Shown: positions 44,995-54,400 of the stretch, in pieces
How the letters are laid out: every line of letters begins with the position of its first letter
Numbering within the stretch: position 1 is the stretch's first letter
Program-made: the position numbers and the translations under genes
NCBI RefSeq assembly: GCF_014698305.1
Contig: NZ_JACJST010000004.1
Location: 186,001-250,000 of the forward strand
Source of the DNA: Anabaena lutea FACHB-196
Lineage (GTDB): Bacteria; Cyanobacteriota; Cyanobacteriia; Cyanobacteriales; Nostocaceae
Reading direction: 5' to 3'
DNA: 64,000 nucleotides
Notes under the pieces: model-generated
Seen by the model: the letters and a program-made list of their open reading frames with translations, nothing else
Told to the model about the DNA's origin: nothing
The model's database searches: none

Positions 44995-45672
44995 ATGGAT
45001 AATGTAATTACCTACAATAACGATAAAGGACTACTAGCCTACATTCAATTTCTCGCATCAAGAGCATTGAGAACGGAATATGATGGAACTGATCCAGTTT
45101 TTAATTTTGAAGATGCACTTGATCAAACACAAATCGCACAATTAGCTGTAGATGAACTTAAGAAAAATTCCGAAATTAACGCCTTATTTACAGAACGCTG
45201 GCTACCTGCACCGATAAATTTAGATGAATTAAGTAAACTTCCTGAAGGAACTTTAGGAAATGTTTATGCTACGGAAATGAAAGCTAGAGGCTTCGATCCC
45301 AACTTCTACAAAAAAGTTCCTGTAGTTGATGATATTTCTTATCTGAAAATGCTCTGGAGAACTACTCATGATATTTATCATGTCGTCGCCGGATTTGAGA
45401 CTGATGTATTTGGAGAACTGGGTTTACAAGCTTTTGTTCTAGCACAAACTCCTATTCCTATCAGCATCATGCTTGTCAGTTTTGGTATGGTTTTAATTAG
45501 TCTCTACCAACCTGCTAAACTCAAACCTTTAATGACAGAAATATCTCGCGGCTACTATCTAGGTTCTCATACTCCTGGCAAATTCATCGCCCAAAAATGG
45601 GATCAGTTTTGGGATATTCCAGTTATAAAAATTCGCGCTCAGTTAGGAATGAATCCTATTCCAGAAAACTGA
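44995..45672 (+). CDS. Coq4-family protein
   Basis: A 225-residue protein of the COQ4 family, which in other organisms scaffolds ubiquinone synthesis. The metal-type motif H125-D126-x-x-H129 ... E141 (THDIYHVVAGF, FGELGLQ) is intact. Cyanobacteria make plastoquinone, not ubiquinone, so the role is open. A C-terminal amphipathic stretch may contact membrane. ATG at 44995 has GGAG 7-8 bp upstream. The following 404 bp are repeats and the psb34 promoter. Confidence 0.8.
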   Translation: MDNVITYNNDKGLLAYIQFLASRALRTEYDGTDPVFNFEDALDQTQIAQLAVDELKKNSEINALFTERWLPAPINLDELSKLPEGTLGNVYATEMKARGFDPNFYKKVPVVDDISYLKMLWRTTHDIYHVVAGFETDVFGELGLQAFVLAQTPIPISIMLVSFGMVLISLYQPAKLKPLMTEISRGYYLGSHTPGKFIAQKWDQFWDIPVIKIRAQLGMNPIPEN

Positions 45673-46076
45673 TACAAGTAGGTAAGCGAAAATAAATCAA
45701 AATACGTTAAGTAATGTAACGAGTTTTTAAACTGGCTCGTAGTTAGGGCTAAAGCCCTAATTTGTATCGCCAAAGACTTGCAGCAGAGGAGCTACGAAGA
45801 TAGTGAAGCATCGAACACAGGAGATAGAAGGTCTAAAGACCTGACTACAAACCTTTAATTTTGTATTCTTTACCTACGCCTTTGGCTCAATTTAGAATTA
45901 TTTAGTTTAGTATGTGTGTAAGATATACACATATTATTGATTTTGTCAATCCTTAAACCTGAATCTAAAATGATTAACTTTTAGTTTTAATTAATGTAAC
46001 GATTTGTCTATAATTATGAGAGTAAATCTAGAATTATGTAACATAAAATCTAAAGAAGATAACAAGGAATCACTTC
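45673..46076. promoter_or_regulatory. 404-bp upstream region of psb34
   Basis: Contains the MITE-like element at 45739-45848 and an inverted repeat ATGTGTGTA-3 bp-TATACACAT at about 45911-45931. The latter could be an operator or a hairpin. AT-rich sequence leads to psb34. No gene of its own. Confidence 0.45.
45739..45848. repeat. MITE-like element with GTAGTYAGG ends
   Basis: About 110 bp with inverted ends: GTAGTTAGGGCTAAAGCCC and GTAGTCAGGTCTTTAGACC in reverse. Each end is itself a small hairpin (AGGGCTAAAGCCCT, GGTCTAAAGACC). It does not encode a frame. Confidence 0.6.
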
Positions 46077-46256
46077 ATGCCCTATACAAACGAAGAAGGC
46101 GGTCTTATCAATAATTTTGCCCGTGAACCCAAGGTTTATCAAGCAGAACCTCCCACGGATGGACAAAAGCGTACCTATATTATCTTAGGAATTGGGGCTG
46201 CGCTTTTGGTTGGTGGCTTAATTTTTGTCGCCTTCTCTGTTTCCCAAGTCGGTTAG
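46077..46256 (+). CDS. psb34: Photosystem II assembly protein Psb34
   Basis: A 59-residue, single-pass protein that matches the Psb34 family (ssl1498-type), which binds CP47-containing photosystem II intermediates and competes with high-light-inducible proteins. The N-terminus MPYTNEEGGLINNFAREPK and PP-D-KR motif are followed by a transmembrane helix (about 34-55, YIILGIGAALLVGGLIFVAF). An AAGGA sits about 10 bp upstream. A strong terminator lies about 105 bp downstream. Confidence 0.8.
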   Translation: MPYTNEEGGLINNFAREPKVYQAEPPTDGQKRTYIILGIGAALLVGGLIFVAFSVSQVG

Positions 46257-46584
46257 GAATTAAGGACTTTAAGTAAATAACCTAATTTAAGATTTTAAAT
46301 TTTGGATTTTGGATTTTGGATTTTGAATCTTCACTCCTAAATTTAAACAGGTCAATTTTTTGGCTTCTCAGATTCCAATGTGAGGAGAAGCCTAATTTTT
46401 TATATTGTGTTATAATAGCAATGTAATTGTATAAATATATACTAAAGTTTACCATATTAAATCTTTAAAACTCGATTCATCCTGAGCAAAAAACATTGAC
46501 TAGAAAATCAGAATATTGGGATTTTTCTGTAATGTCCAATGCATTCCTTCAGGATGTATACTATCTTTCGGCTCTGTAGCCACC
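46257..46584. other. 328-bp gap upstream of the TPR protein gene
   Basis: After the terminator at 46362-46402 the sequence is AT-rich; it includes TTTTGGATTTTGGATTTTGAAT tandem units (about 46295-46325). The TPR gene promoter is probably at 46410-46570. Confidence 0.45.
46362..46402 (+). terminator. Rho-independent terminator for psb34
   Basis: GGCTTCTC pairs with GAGAAGCC (8 bp, 15-base loop), followed by TAATTTTTTAT. It is the clearest intrinsic terminator in the window. Confidence 0.85.
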
Positions 46585-48726
46585 ATGAGTGTGAATGAAA
46601 CTTTACCCACAGATATTTTTGCTTGGAATAGGCAAGTATATCAACGCCTAAAACTTGCCTTGAGCCTTGGCTTGCGGCGACAAATTCTTTTTGCTATATG
46701 TGATGATTTACACTTGAGGAATCAAGTAGCTACTCGCTTGCACTCGACGTTGGCTTATCCAGTCGGGCAAGTGCTATATCAGCCAGCAGATGCAGGAGCA
46801 ATCAGTACTCCAGCTTATCCACGATTGGTCACATTGCGTTTAAATCTAAGCGACCCGAATCCTATCGCCCAAATAAATCAATGGTTGGCTAATTATCCAC
46901 CACCGATTGTGGGAGAATCAAAGGATACGCCTGGTCGCCCTTTACCAATACCAGCATTTCAAATTGTTGGTGTAGAACTGCTAACTAAACAATCAGTAGC
47001 AGTACAGCGTTTGTTTCTACACTATCTGCGTTTAAGCGAGCAATATTTTACTAACCAAGAATCCAGTCGATTTCTGGACTCTAGCTTGCTTTTTTGGCTA
47101 CCTCGCCCTTGGTTGTATGCGATTCAGCAATCAGCACCAAAATTTTGGCATTGTCGGACTGGTATATTTATATTTGCCGGTGAACCGACACCAACCATAG
47201 ATAATCGAGATTCAGACAATTTGTCTAATTGGCGAAGTGGAGATATAACTAATTTTGACACCCTAGAAGAATTCTCAGAACAGGCTGTCCAAGATTTTCA
47301 GATTACTGACATTAAGAATTTTCAGACAAAACCATTTGCAGAAAAAGTTGAATATACATCAGATAAAACGACTGCAATATCTGCCAATGGAACTGATATC
47401 CCAAAGCTATCATCTTTGTTGTATGTTAGCGACGAGTTGAAGTCGCTAGTCACAGCCACATTGAACACGGATATTGCTAAAGATGCGTATCATAACTGGC
47501 AACCACACCAACTTCTCTGGGAAATTGAGCAACTACATCAGGAAAAAGCTTCTGGAGCAGAAATAGCAGTAGCTTATGAAAACTTAGGAAATTTATATCG
47601 CCTCCGCATTGAGCAAGGACAGTCAAGTTTAGAAAACTTAATGGTGGCAATTCTTGCTTATCAGGAAGCAGTTAGCTATGACGACTCTTCGCCACAACTT
47701 CCAGATATTTTGAATGATTTGGGTACACTTTACTGGATGCTACACCGCACACCGGGAAATAATGGGGAGGAACAGACTTATATAGAGCAGGGAATAGAAT
47801 TTTATCAGTTAGCAATCAAATTAATTGCACCTGATACCCAACCGGAAATTTACGCCCGTGTGCAGAATAATTTGGCAACGGCTTACGGTGATTTAGCAAA
47901 GTTTTCTCAGCCTGTGGAGAACTGGCAGCAAGCTGTGGCGGCTTATAGTCAAGCACTTCTTTATCGTACAGAAGAAATTGATCCTTTAAAGTATGCGGCT
48001 TGTCAGAATAATTTGGGGACTGCTTACTGGCATTTAGGGCAATATAGTCAACCAGTGGAGCATCTCCAAAAAGCGATCGCAGCTTATAATTTAGCACTGG
48101 TTCATTACAAACCCGCAGAGGAACCGCTAAAGTATGGCATGATTCAAAACAATATTGGCACTGCTTATTGGAATCTCTCCCAATATGAAAAACCAATGGA
48201 ATACCTACAGTTAGCAATTGATGTCTACAGTGAAGCGCTGAAATATCGCACATCTGCTAATGTTCCCAATGCCTGTGCGGCTACTCAAAACAATCTTGGT
48301 ACTGCTTATTGGCATATAGCAAATTTACCGAAAATATCTAAAGATGAACGACAAAATTTTCTGCAATTATGCATCAATGCTTATGAAGAAACAATTAATT
48401 TGGCGCACTCCCTGAGTGGCATAGCTTTAAGTTTTGATTTGTTAGCAACACATAATAACTTGGGATTAGCTCATTATCAACTAGCAATAGATGGCTCCTT
48501 TGCTGGGGACAAAAAAATAATTTCTCACCATTTAGAAGCAGCTTTAGAAAATCATCTGCAAGCATTAAAGGGTTTCATTAAACAAACAGAACCTTATCAA
48601 ACAACCTTCAATCATATCGTCAAAGCAATTCGGACTTTCCACAATGAATTAGGAATACAAGGACAAAATCTGGCTTTATCTAAAGTTCCGGGTAATTTAA
48701 TTCCAGAAATTTTACCTAAGTTGTAA
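46585..48726 (+). CDS. Large TPR-repeat protein with unknown N-terminal domain
   Basis: A 713-residue cytosolic protein. The N-terminal ~280 residues (LRRQILFAICDDLHLRNQVATRL, LRLNLSDPNPIAQINQWL) look like a P-loop-less AAA-type fold common in cyanobacterial TPR proteins. A TPR region follows from about 320. Three near-identical 47-residue units (QNNLGTAYWHLGQYSQPVEH and relatives) lie around residues 425-565. The frame is open to 46516, but ATG at 46585 begins MSVNETLPTDIFAWN, typical of the group. Role probably protein-protein assembly. It precedes the ABC ATPase gene by 71 bp. Confidence 0.72.
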   Translation: MSVNETLPTDIFAWNRQVYQRLKLALSLGLRRQILFAICDDLHLRNQVATRLHSTLAYPVGQVLYQPADAGAISTPAYPRLVTLRLNLSDPNPIAQINQWLANYPPPIVGESKDTPGRPLPIPAFQIVGVELLTKQSVAVQRLFLHYLRLSEQYFTNQESSRFLDSSLLFWLPRPWLYAIQQSAPKFWHCRTGIFIFAGEPTPTIDNRDSDNLSNWRSGDITNFDTLEEFSEQAVQDFQITDIKNFQTKPFAEKVEYTSDKTTAISANGTDIPKLSSLLYVSDELKSLVTATLNTDIAKDAYHNWQPHQLLWEIEQLHQEKASGAEIAVAYENLGNLYRLRIEQGQSSLENLMVAILAYQEAVSYDDSSPQLPDILNDLGTLYWMLHRTPGNNGEEQTYIEQGIEFYQLAIKLIAPDTQPEIYARVQNNLATAYGDLAKFSQPVENWQQAVAAYSQALLYRTEEIDPLKYAACQNNLGTAYWHLGQYSQPVEHLQKAIAAYNLALVHYKPAEEPLKYGMIQNNIGTAYWNLSQYEKPMEYLQLAIDVYSEALKYRTSANVPNACAATQNNLGTAYWHIANLPKISKDERQNFLQLCINAYEETINLAHSLSGIALSFDLLATHNNLGLAHYQLAIDGSFAGDKKIISHHLEAALENHLQALKGFIKQTEPYQTTFNHIVKAIRTFHNELGIQGQNLALSKVPGNLIPEILPKL

Positions 48727-48797
48727 AATATAGAGTTAACTTAAGAAAATAGCAAAACATCTATTAACTTTAAGTCAAATTTACTACCCCCGTACTC

Positions 48798-50663
48798 ATG
48801 AAAGAAACTGTCCTAGAGGTTCGCAATCTACAAGTTGAATTTTCCGGTGATGGCAGCAAAGTTAATGCTGTAGATGGTATCACCTTTGAGTTAAATCGAG
48901 GTGAGACTCTAGGAATAGTAGGAGAATCGGGGAGTGGTAAATCAGTTACAGCCCTAGCTGTCATGGGTTTGTTGCAGTATCCCGGTAGGGTGAGTGGGGG
49001 ACAGATTTGGTTTCGTCCCCAGGAGAATGCCCAACCCATCGATTTATTGGCTTTACCTCCTCAGGAAATGCAGCTGTACCGGGGTGGTGATATCGCCATG
49101 ATTTTTCAAGAACCGATGACTTCACTCAACCCGGTTTATGATATTGGATTTCAGCTGACAGAAGCGATTATGCGCCATCAGAATGTGAGTGTAACTGAAG
49201 CGCGAAGAATAGCGATCGCTCTTTTGCAAGAAGTTAAACTTTTATCTAGCGATGAAGAACTTCAGCAGCGGTATCTTCATAAGTCGCAGCCAAATAGCTT
49301 TCAACTAGCGCAGTTGGTAAAAGAACATAAAGCAGCCATGCTGGAACGCTATCCTCATCAACTTTCGGGAGGACAGTTACAACGGGTGATGATTGCAATG
49401 GCTATTTCCTGTAACCCATCACTGTTAATTGCTGATGAACCTACCACAGCTTTGGATGTGACGGTACAAGCAACAATTATTGACTTGATGCGGGAATTGC
49501 AGCAAAGCCGCGATATGGGCATAATTTTTATCAGCCATGACTTGGGGTTAGTTTCGGAAATCGCTGACCAAGTTGCGGTGATGTATAAAGGTAAAATTGT
49601 TGAATATGGGGCAGCGGCGCAAATTTTTACTAGTCCCCAACATCCATATACTAAGGGACTTGTAGCTTGTCGTCCTCACTTGGAACGCCGTCCCCAAAAA
49701 TTGCTGACTGTTTCTGACTATATGAATGCAGAAGAAGATGCAATCGGCAAGGTAGTAATTCATGCCAAAGAACCAGCACAACCAAGGGATATCACCAGTG
49801 AAGAGATTAACCAAAGATTGACAAATCTCACCACCCAAAAACCCCTGCTGGAAATTCGCAATTTGACAGTTGGTTTTCCGGCACGGGGGGTATTAAGTGG
49901 GACAAAACCCTACAATATGGCTGTGAATTCTGTTTCTTTTGATGTGTATCCAGGAGAAACTCTGGGATTGGTGGGAGAATCGGGTTGTGGTAAAACCACT
50001 TTGGGCAGAACTTTGCTGAGATTAATCGCACCCATGAGTGGGAAGATTTTGTTTGAGGGGCAGGATATTACTACCCTGAAAGGCGAAAAGTTGCAGAAAT
50101 TGCGACGAGAAATGCAAATAGTCTTTCAAAATCCTTTTAGTTCTCTTGATCCCCGGATGAAGATTGGGGATGCAGTTATGGAACCGTTGTTAATTCACTC
50201 GGTGGGGAAGACAAAGCAACAACGGCGAGATCGGGCTGCGGAACTGTTAGAACGGGTAGGATTGAGTGCAGATGATCTCAAACGCTATCCTCATCAGTTT
50301 TCTGGTGGTCAACGTCAAAGGGTTTGTATTGCGCGGTCTTTGGCGTTAAATCCTAAATTTATTATCTGCGATGAGTCTGTTTCGGCACTGGATGTGTCAG
50401 TACAAGCCCAGGTGTTGAATTTGTTAAAAGAATTACAGGATGAGTTTCAACTTACTTATATATTTATTTCCCATGATTTAAGTGTGGTTAAATTTATGAG
50501 CGATCGCATTTTGGTGATGAATCAGGGGAAAATTGTGGAAGAAGGTACAGCCGAAAGTCTTTACCGCGAAGCCAAAGAAGAATATACGCGAAAATTAATT
50601 GCGGCGATTCCTACAGGTAGTGCGGAAAGAATCAAAAATCGTCATTTACGGACTTCCAAGTAA
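48798..50663 (+). CDS. Fused double-ABC oligopeptide/dipeptide transporter ATPase (DppD-DppF type)
   Basis: A 621-residue protein with two ABC ATPase halves, as in YejF/GsiA. First half: Walker A GESGSGKS (42-49), signature LSGGQLQRV, Walker B LLIADEPTTALDV. Second half (from about 350): Walker A GESGCGKTT, signature FSGGQRQRV, Walker B FIICDESVSALDV. Each half has the oligopeptide C-terminal (LAKSL-type) motif, e.g. SPQHPYTKGLVACRP and REAKEEYTRKLIAAIP. It would power uptake of peptides or similar solutes. No permease or binding protein gene is next to it, so its partners lie elsewhere. Confidence 0.9.
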   Translation: MKETVLEVRNLQVEFSGDGSKVNAVDGITFELNRGETLGIVGESGSGKSVTALAVMGLLQYPGRVSGGQIWFRPQENAQPIDLLALPPQEMQLYRGGDIAMIFQEPMTSLNPVYDIGFQLTEAIMRHQNVSVTEARRIAIALLQEVKLLSSDEELQQRYLHKSQPNSFQLAQLVKEHKAAMLERYPHQLSGGQLQRVMIAMAISCNPSLLIADEPTTALDVTVQATIIDLMRELQQSRDMGIIFISHDLGLVSEIADQVAVMYKGKIVEYGAAAQIFTSPQHPYTKGLVACRPHLERRPQKLLTVSDYMNAEEDAIGKVVIHAKEPAQPRDITSEEINQRLTNLTTQKPLLEIRNLTVGFPARGVLSGTKPYNMAVNSVSFDVYPGETLGLVGESGCGKTTLGRTLLRLIAPMSGKILFEGQDITTLKGEKLQKLRREMQIVFQNPFSSLDPRMKIGDAVMEPLLIHSVGKTKQQRRDRAAELLERVGLSADDLKRYPHQFSGGQRQRVCIARSLALNPKFIICDESVSALDVSVQAQVLNLLKELQDEFQLTYIFISHDLSVVKFMSDRILVMNQGKIVEEGTAESLYREAKEEYTRKLIAAIPTGSAERIKNRHLRTSK

Positions 50664-50984
50664 AAAAATACCCCATCGTTTTGAGGACAGGGAGAGGAAA
50701 AGTTGTTTTGATTCTGTGAAATTGGATAATTTATTTTTTGGAGTTCCCTAAGGGGAATATCGCTAAAGCTTGGCTTGCGTCTATTTACATTTACATCAAG
50801 CCATAAAAAATAACCTCTATTAGCGATCGCAGCATTTCCAAAATGCCTTCGCGTAGCGTTCCGCAGGAAAGGTATCGCACTCGTCTATTTATATTAGGAC
50901 TTACGCAAAATATCTCTCAAACCCTCATTTCTCTGTGTCCTCTGCGCCTCTGCGGTATGCCTTACGGCTCCCGTCAGGGATACC
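50664..50984. other. 321-bp repeat-rich gap, left edge of accessory island
   Basis: Contains the left copy of a 19-bp direct repeat (50803-50821), GCGTAGCGTTCCGCAGG-type dispersed repeats (50845-50865), HIP1 sites and the left end of the MITE-like element at 50894. Confidence 0.6.
50803..50821. repeat. 19-bp direct repeat, left copy
   Basis: ATAAAAAATAACCTCTATT, identical to 55291-55309. The two copies bracket the small ORF and the NB-ARC gene (4.5 kb). Confidence 0.7.
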
Positions 50985-51012
50985 TTATTCCGTAACTCTT
51001 GCGTAAGTCCTA
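50894..51012. repeat. MITE-like element with TAGGACTTACGCAA inverted ends
   Basis: About 119 bp framed by TAGGACTTACGCAA and its exact inverse (TTGCGTAAGTCCTA). The ends are next to TA dinucleotides, as for Tc1/IS630-type targets. The interior holds CTCTGCGCCTCTGCGG and the inverse of the 18-mer GTATCCCTGACGGGAGCC (50966-50983). The right end is translated as the C-terminal residues of the neighbouring small gene. Confidence 0.7.
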
Positions 51013-51275
51013 TATATTTTATTTTTTAGCAAGTCAATAATATCCGTACTCCATTTAACTTGAAATCCACAATGATTATTTGTACCTGTGTAGGGCAGTA
51101 TGACACTTAATCCCTTACCCAATATCGTAGGTTGCCACAGATTAGTAGTTTTATACTGCAACTGCATTTCTTGTAGTAATTTGTTGACCTTAATAGCACT
51201 GATTTTCTTACCAGTGAGTTTTTCTAATTCTCTACCAATCTCTGTGGGAGTTAAGAATTGAGTTTGCACTGTCAT
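50985..51275 (-). CDS. Small protein resembling phage antirepressor-tail domain
   Basis: A 96-residue soluble protein. LTPTEIGRELEKLTGKKISA, KVNKLLQEMQLQ, WQPTILGKGL and QVKWSTDIIDLL follow the order I associate with the C-terminal tail of phage antirepressor-like proteins (motif xKxNKLLxExGLQ then WxxTxxGK and IKWS). DNA or protein binding is plausible but not proved. The last residues (IYRTYARVTE) come from a MITE-like repeat end, so the original C-terminus probably was shorter or different. Divergent from the NB-ARC gene; its ribosome site (GAGG) lies in a hairpin. Confidence 0.55.
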   Translation of the reverse strand: MTVQTQFLTPTEIGRELEKLTGKKISAIKVNKLLQEMQLQYKTTNLWQPTILGKGLSVILPYTGTNNHCGFQVKWSTDIIDLLKNKIYRTYARVTE

Positions 51276-51446
51276 TTGATGTAACCTCGGTAACGTTAGT
51301 TAGAGGTTATAATTTGGGAATTTCCCAAGGCAAGAATCAGTTAATAAAAGCTAGAAGTCTTGTATAGTAAGAATTACAGACTTTGGGAACTTGTTTGTCT
51401 TTGGGAATTCCCAAACTTTTTTACAAAAAATTATTATACTCAGTTT
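51276..51446. promoter_or_regulatory. Divergent control region with palindromes
   Basis: 171 bp between the small gene (minus) and the NB-ARC gene (plus). It contains TAACCTC-14 bp-GAGGTTA (51282-51309), TTGGGAATTTCCCAA (51314-51328), AAGTCT...AGACTT (51355-51383), a half site TTTGGGAA (51382-51389) and the 16-bp perfect palindrome TTTGGGAATTCCCAAA (51400-51415). These are likely operators and RNA hairpins controlling both genes. Confidence 0.6.
51282..51309 (-). promoter_or_regulatory. Leader hairpin over the small gene's ribosome site
   Basis: In the minus-strand transcript TAACCTC pairs with GAGGTTA. The GAGG part, 9 bp before the ATG at 51275, is the presumed Shine-Dalgarno. A TAACGTTA palindrome lies within the loop. 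Confidence 0.5.
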
Positions 51447-54400
51447 ATGAATACACCTAAGAAAGAACCTAATTTCAGTGCTAGGGCTAGACAACTTGCA
51501 AGTCGCTTTTTAGAAGAATTACTATCTTATGTTTTGGATAACCGCCATGATCTAGCAATAAAATACAGATGGGAAGATGAAGATAGTAATAATCCCAAAT
51601 TAATTATTTTTGAAACTCCACTAAGATTGCTAGTAAAACTAGCCAAATTAGACAAGAATGATTACTTTTACGAAATTATTAGAAATTTCAAATATTTAAA
51701 TATATGTGAAGATAGACGCACAAGCACACAGGGAAGCACTAATTGGCACTTTGTCTTGAAACTTTGGAGTAAAGATAAACAAAAAAATTTGATAGAATTT
51801 GATAAACTTTGGGAATCTCAAAGACTTGAGAAATCAAAAAAATTAGATAATCATCAAACTAAATCCAAAATATTAGGAAAGCTTTCTCACGTACCAGAAC
51901 AACCTTTAAATTTCCTACCACGTCCTGATGAACTCAATAAAATCAAAAGTTTATTACTTGAGAATGAAAACCAAAGAGTAGCCGTCACAGGAATTTCTCA
52001 TCGTGTGGGTTTGCAAGGTATGGGAGGAATTGGCAAATCAGTTTTAGCCGCAATTTTAGCCCATGATGAAGACATAAGGAGTGTTTTCCCTGATGGTATT
52101 TTGTGGGTAACACTTGGACAGCAACCAGCACTAACCTTAAGACAATCAGATTTAGCTAAAATGCTGGGTGATAGTTCGCAAATATTTCAAGATGTGCAAC
52201 AAGGCAAAGTCTATTTAGGTGAATTGTTAGCAAATAAAGCTTGCTTGCTAATTATTGATGATGTTTGGAAAACTAAAGACGCGCAAGCATTTAATGTTTT
52301 AGGTCAGCGTTGCAAGATGTTGATTACTACACGAGATAGTAAGATACTAGAAGAATTAGGTACTGTTAATCATCAACTAGACTTGCTAACAGTTCCAGAA
52401 TCACTAGCATTACTAGCTTTATGGGCAAAACAACATCCAGAAACTTTACCTCTAGAAGCACATCAAATAGTAGAAGAATGTGGTAAATTGCCTTTAGCAT
52501 TAGCCATGATTGGGGCAATGTTAAAAGATAAACCAGACCGTTGGAAAAACGTATTATATAAACTTCGTAATGCTGATTTAGAGAAAATAAAATTTAACTT
52601 TCCTGATTATCCTTATCCAAACTTACTCAAAGCAATACAAGTTAGTGTTGAAGCATTAGAACCTGATTTACAAAAACGATATCTAGATTTTGCTGTTTTC
52701 CCAGAAGATACACTAATTCCCGAAGCTGTTTTACAACCTTTTTGGCAATCGGAAGGATTAAATACATTTGATACTCAAGATGATATTGATTTGTTCGTAG
52801 AAAGATCCCTAGTTCGTCGTGATGATCAAAATTGTTTAACTTTACATGACCTTCAATATGACTATGTATGTAAGCAAGCTGGTGATTTATCCATATTACA
52901 TAATCGTTTATTAGCTGCTTATTCTAAATATTGTTCTCATGGTTGGCATACAGGAATAAATGATGGTTATTTCTTTCAAAATTTGGCTTACCATTTGAGA
53001 GAATCAGGACGCAAAAAAGAACTTTATAGACTGTTGATAAAATCACCTGATTGGATGGAGGCAAAATATATTGCTTGTATAGGTGATGCAGCATACGTCG
53101 CTGATTTGCAATTGGCAATAAATGATTTTACTGATCCTTTAACCGCAGATGAATTATTAATTTTAGTGCAACTACATACAGCACGGCAGATAGTAAACCA
53201 AAGAGTTAGTTTATATAATAATGATGATTTAATAACTTTGGTTTGGTTGGATAGAGAAGAAGAGGCTTTAAATCATGCTCGTTTAAGATTAGATATTGAA
53301 GAAAGATTTTATGGATTAATTACCATTTATAAATCTCTTGATGAAAATAAAAAACATAAACCAGAAATTTTAGATGAAATCTGGGAAATTGCTAAATCAC
53401 TGGATGGATTAGGTAAATTTGAAGCATTTTGTGATTTATATAATTTAATTTGTAAAACAAAAGTTAGTTTAAGTTTAGACGAAATAAAAGCTATTTTATC
53501 TGAAACTGTACAATTATTTAAAGAGAGAAATTACCTATTAAATTCTTGCCAGCATGACTGGGATAAAATCAAATTTATTCAAATTCTAAGCAAATTTGCA
53601 TCATTACTATTTGTCATCGGAGAACATGAACTTTCAAATATAGTTTTTATTGAAGTTGAAACAGCAATTCAAATTTTAATAGAATCAGATAAATTATATA
53701 ATAATAAAAATTTGATTTATCTGGTTGTAAATATAGCTGAATGTAATCGGTTTAATGAGGCTTACATGATATCCCAAATAACTCAAGAAAGTTGGGTAAA
53801 AATAGAGGTACTAAGTCATTTAGCTAAAACATTATGTAGTAAGAGAATGCAATCAGAGGCTAAATTATATCTTGCTGAAGTACAGGAAATAGTCCCGTTA
53901 TTAAATGGGAGTATACGAGCAGAGCAATCACTTGTAGAATTAGTATCAGTAACTGCTTATGCTGGGGATATTAGGCAAGCTCAAGAATATTTATCAATGA
54001 TAGAAAATGATGACCTCTATTCAGAAGGCTTAATGGAAATGTCAGTAGCAGTGGCTAAATGTGGTAATTTTTTAAAGGCTGAAGAATTTATTCAAGACAT
54101 TGAAGATAAACAAGTAAGAAAAAATGCGCTCAGTGCTTTAGCTTCAGAACTGGCAAAATCTGGATATCAAGACAAGGCAAGTTTACTGCTAAGAGATATT
54201 AAACAAGAAGCATTTTCTATACAAGATGATTTCTATTTACCATCAGCATTAGCAGTTTTAACAGAAGTATTAGCCAAATCTAATTTTTTAGATGAGGCGC
54301 AAAAAGTTATGAAATTTATCAATGATGATTATGAGGAGAAAGGATACGCATTATATTCATTGGTAAAAAGTCTCATCCAAATAGGTGATTTAGAAAAAGC

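Noticed and set aside
46377-46402. Yfr1-like small RNA
   Set aside because: GTGAGGAG-like string is the arm of the psb34 terminator and lacks the ACTCCTCACAC core.
47816-48253. 145-codon antisense frame inside the TPR gene
   Set aside because: It mirrors the 47-residue repeats of the plus-strand protein, so it is a shadow.
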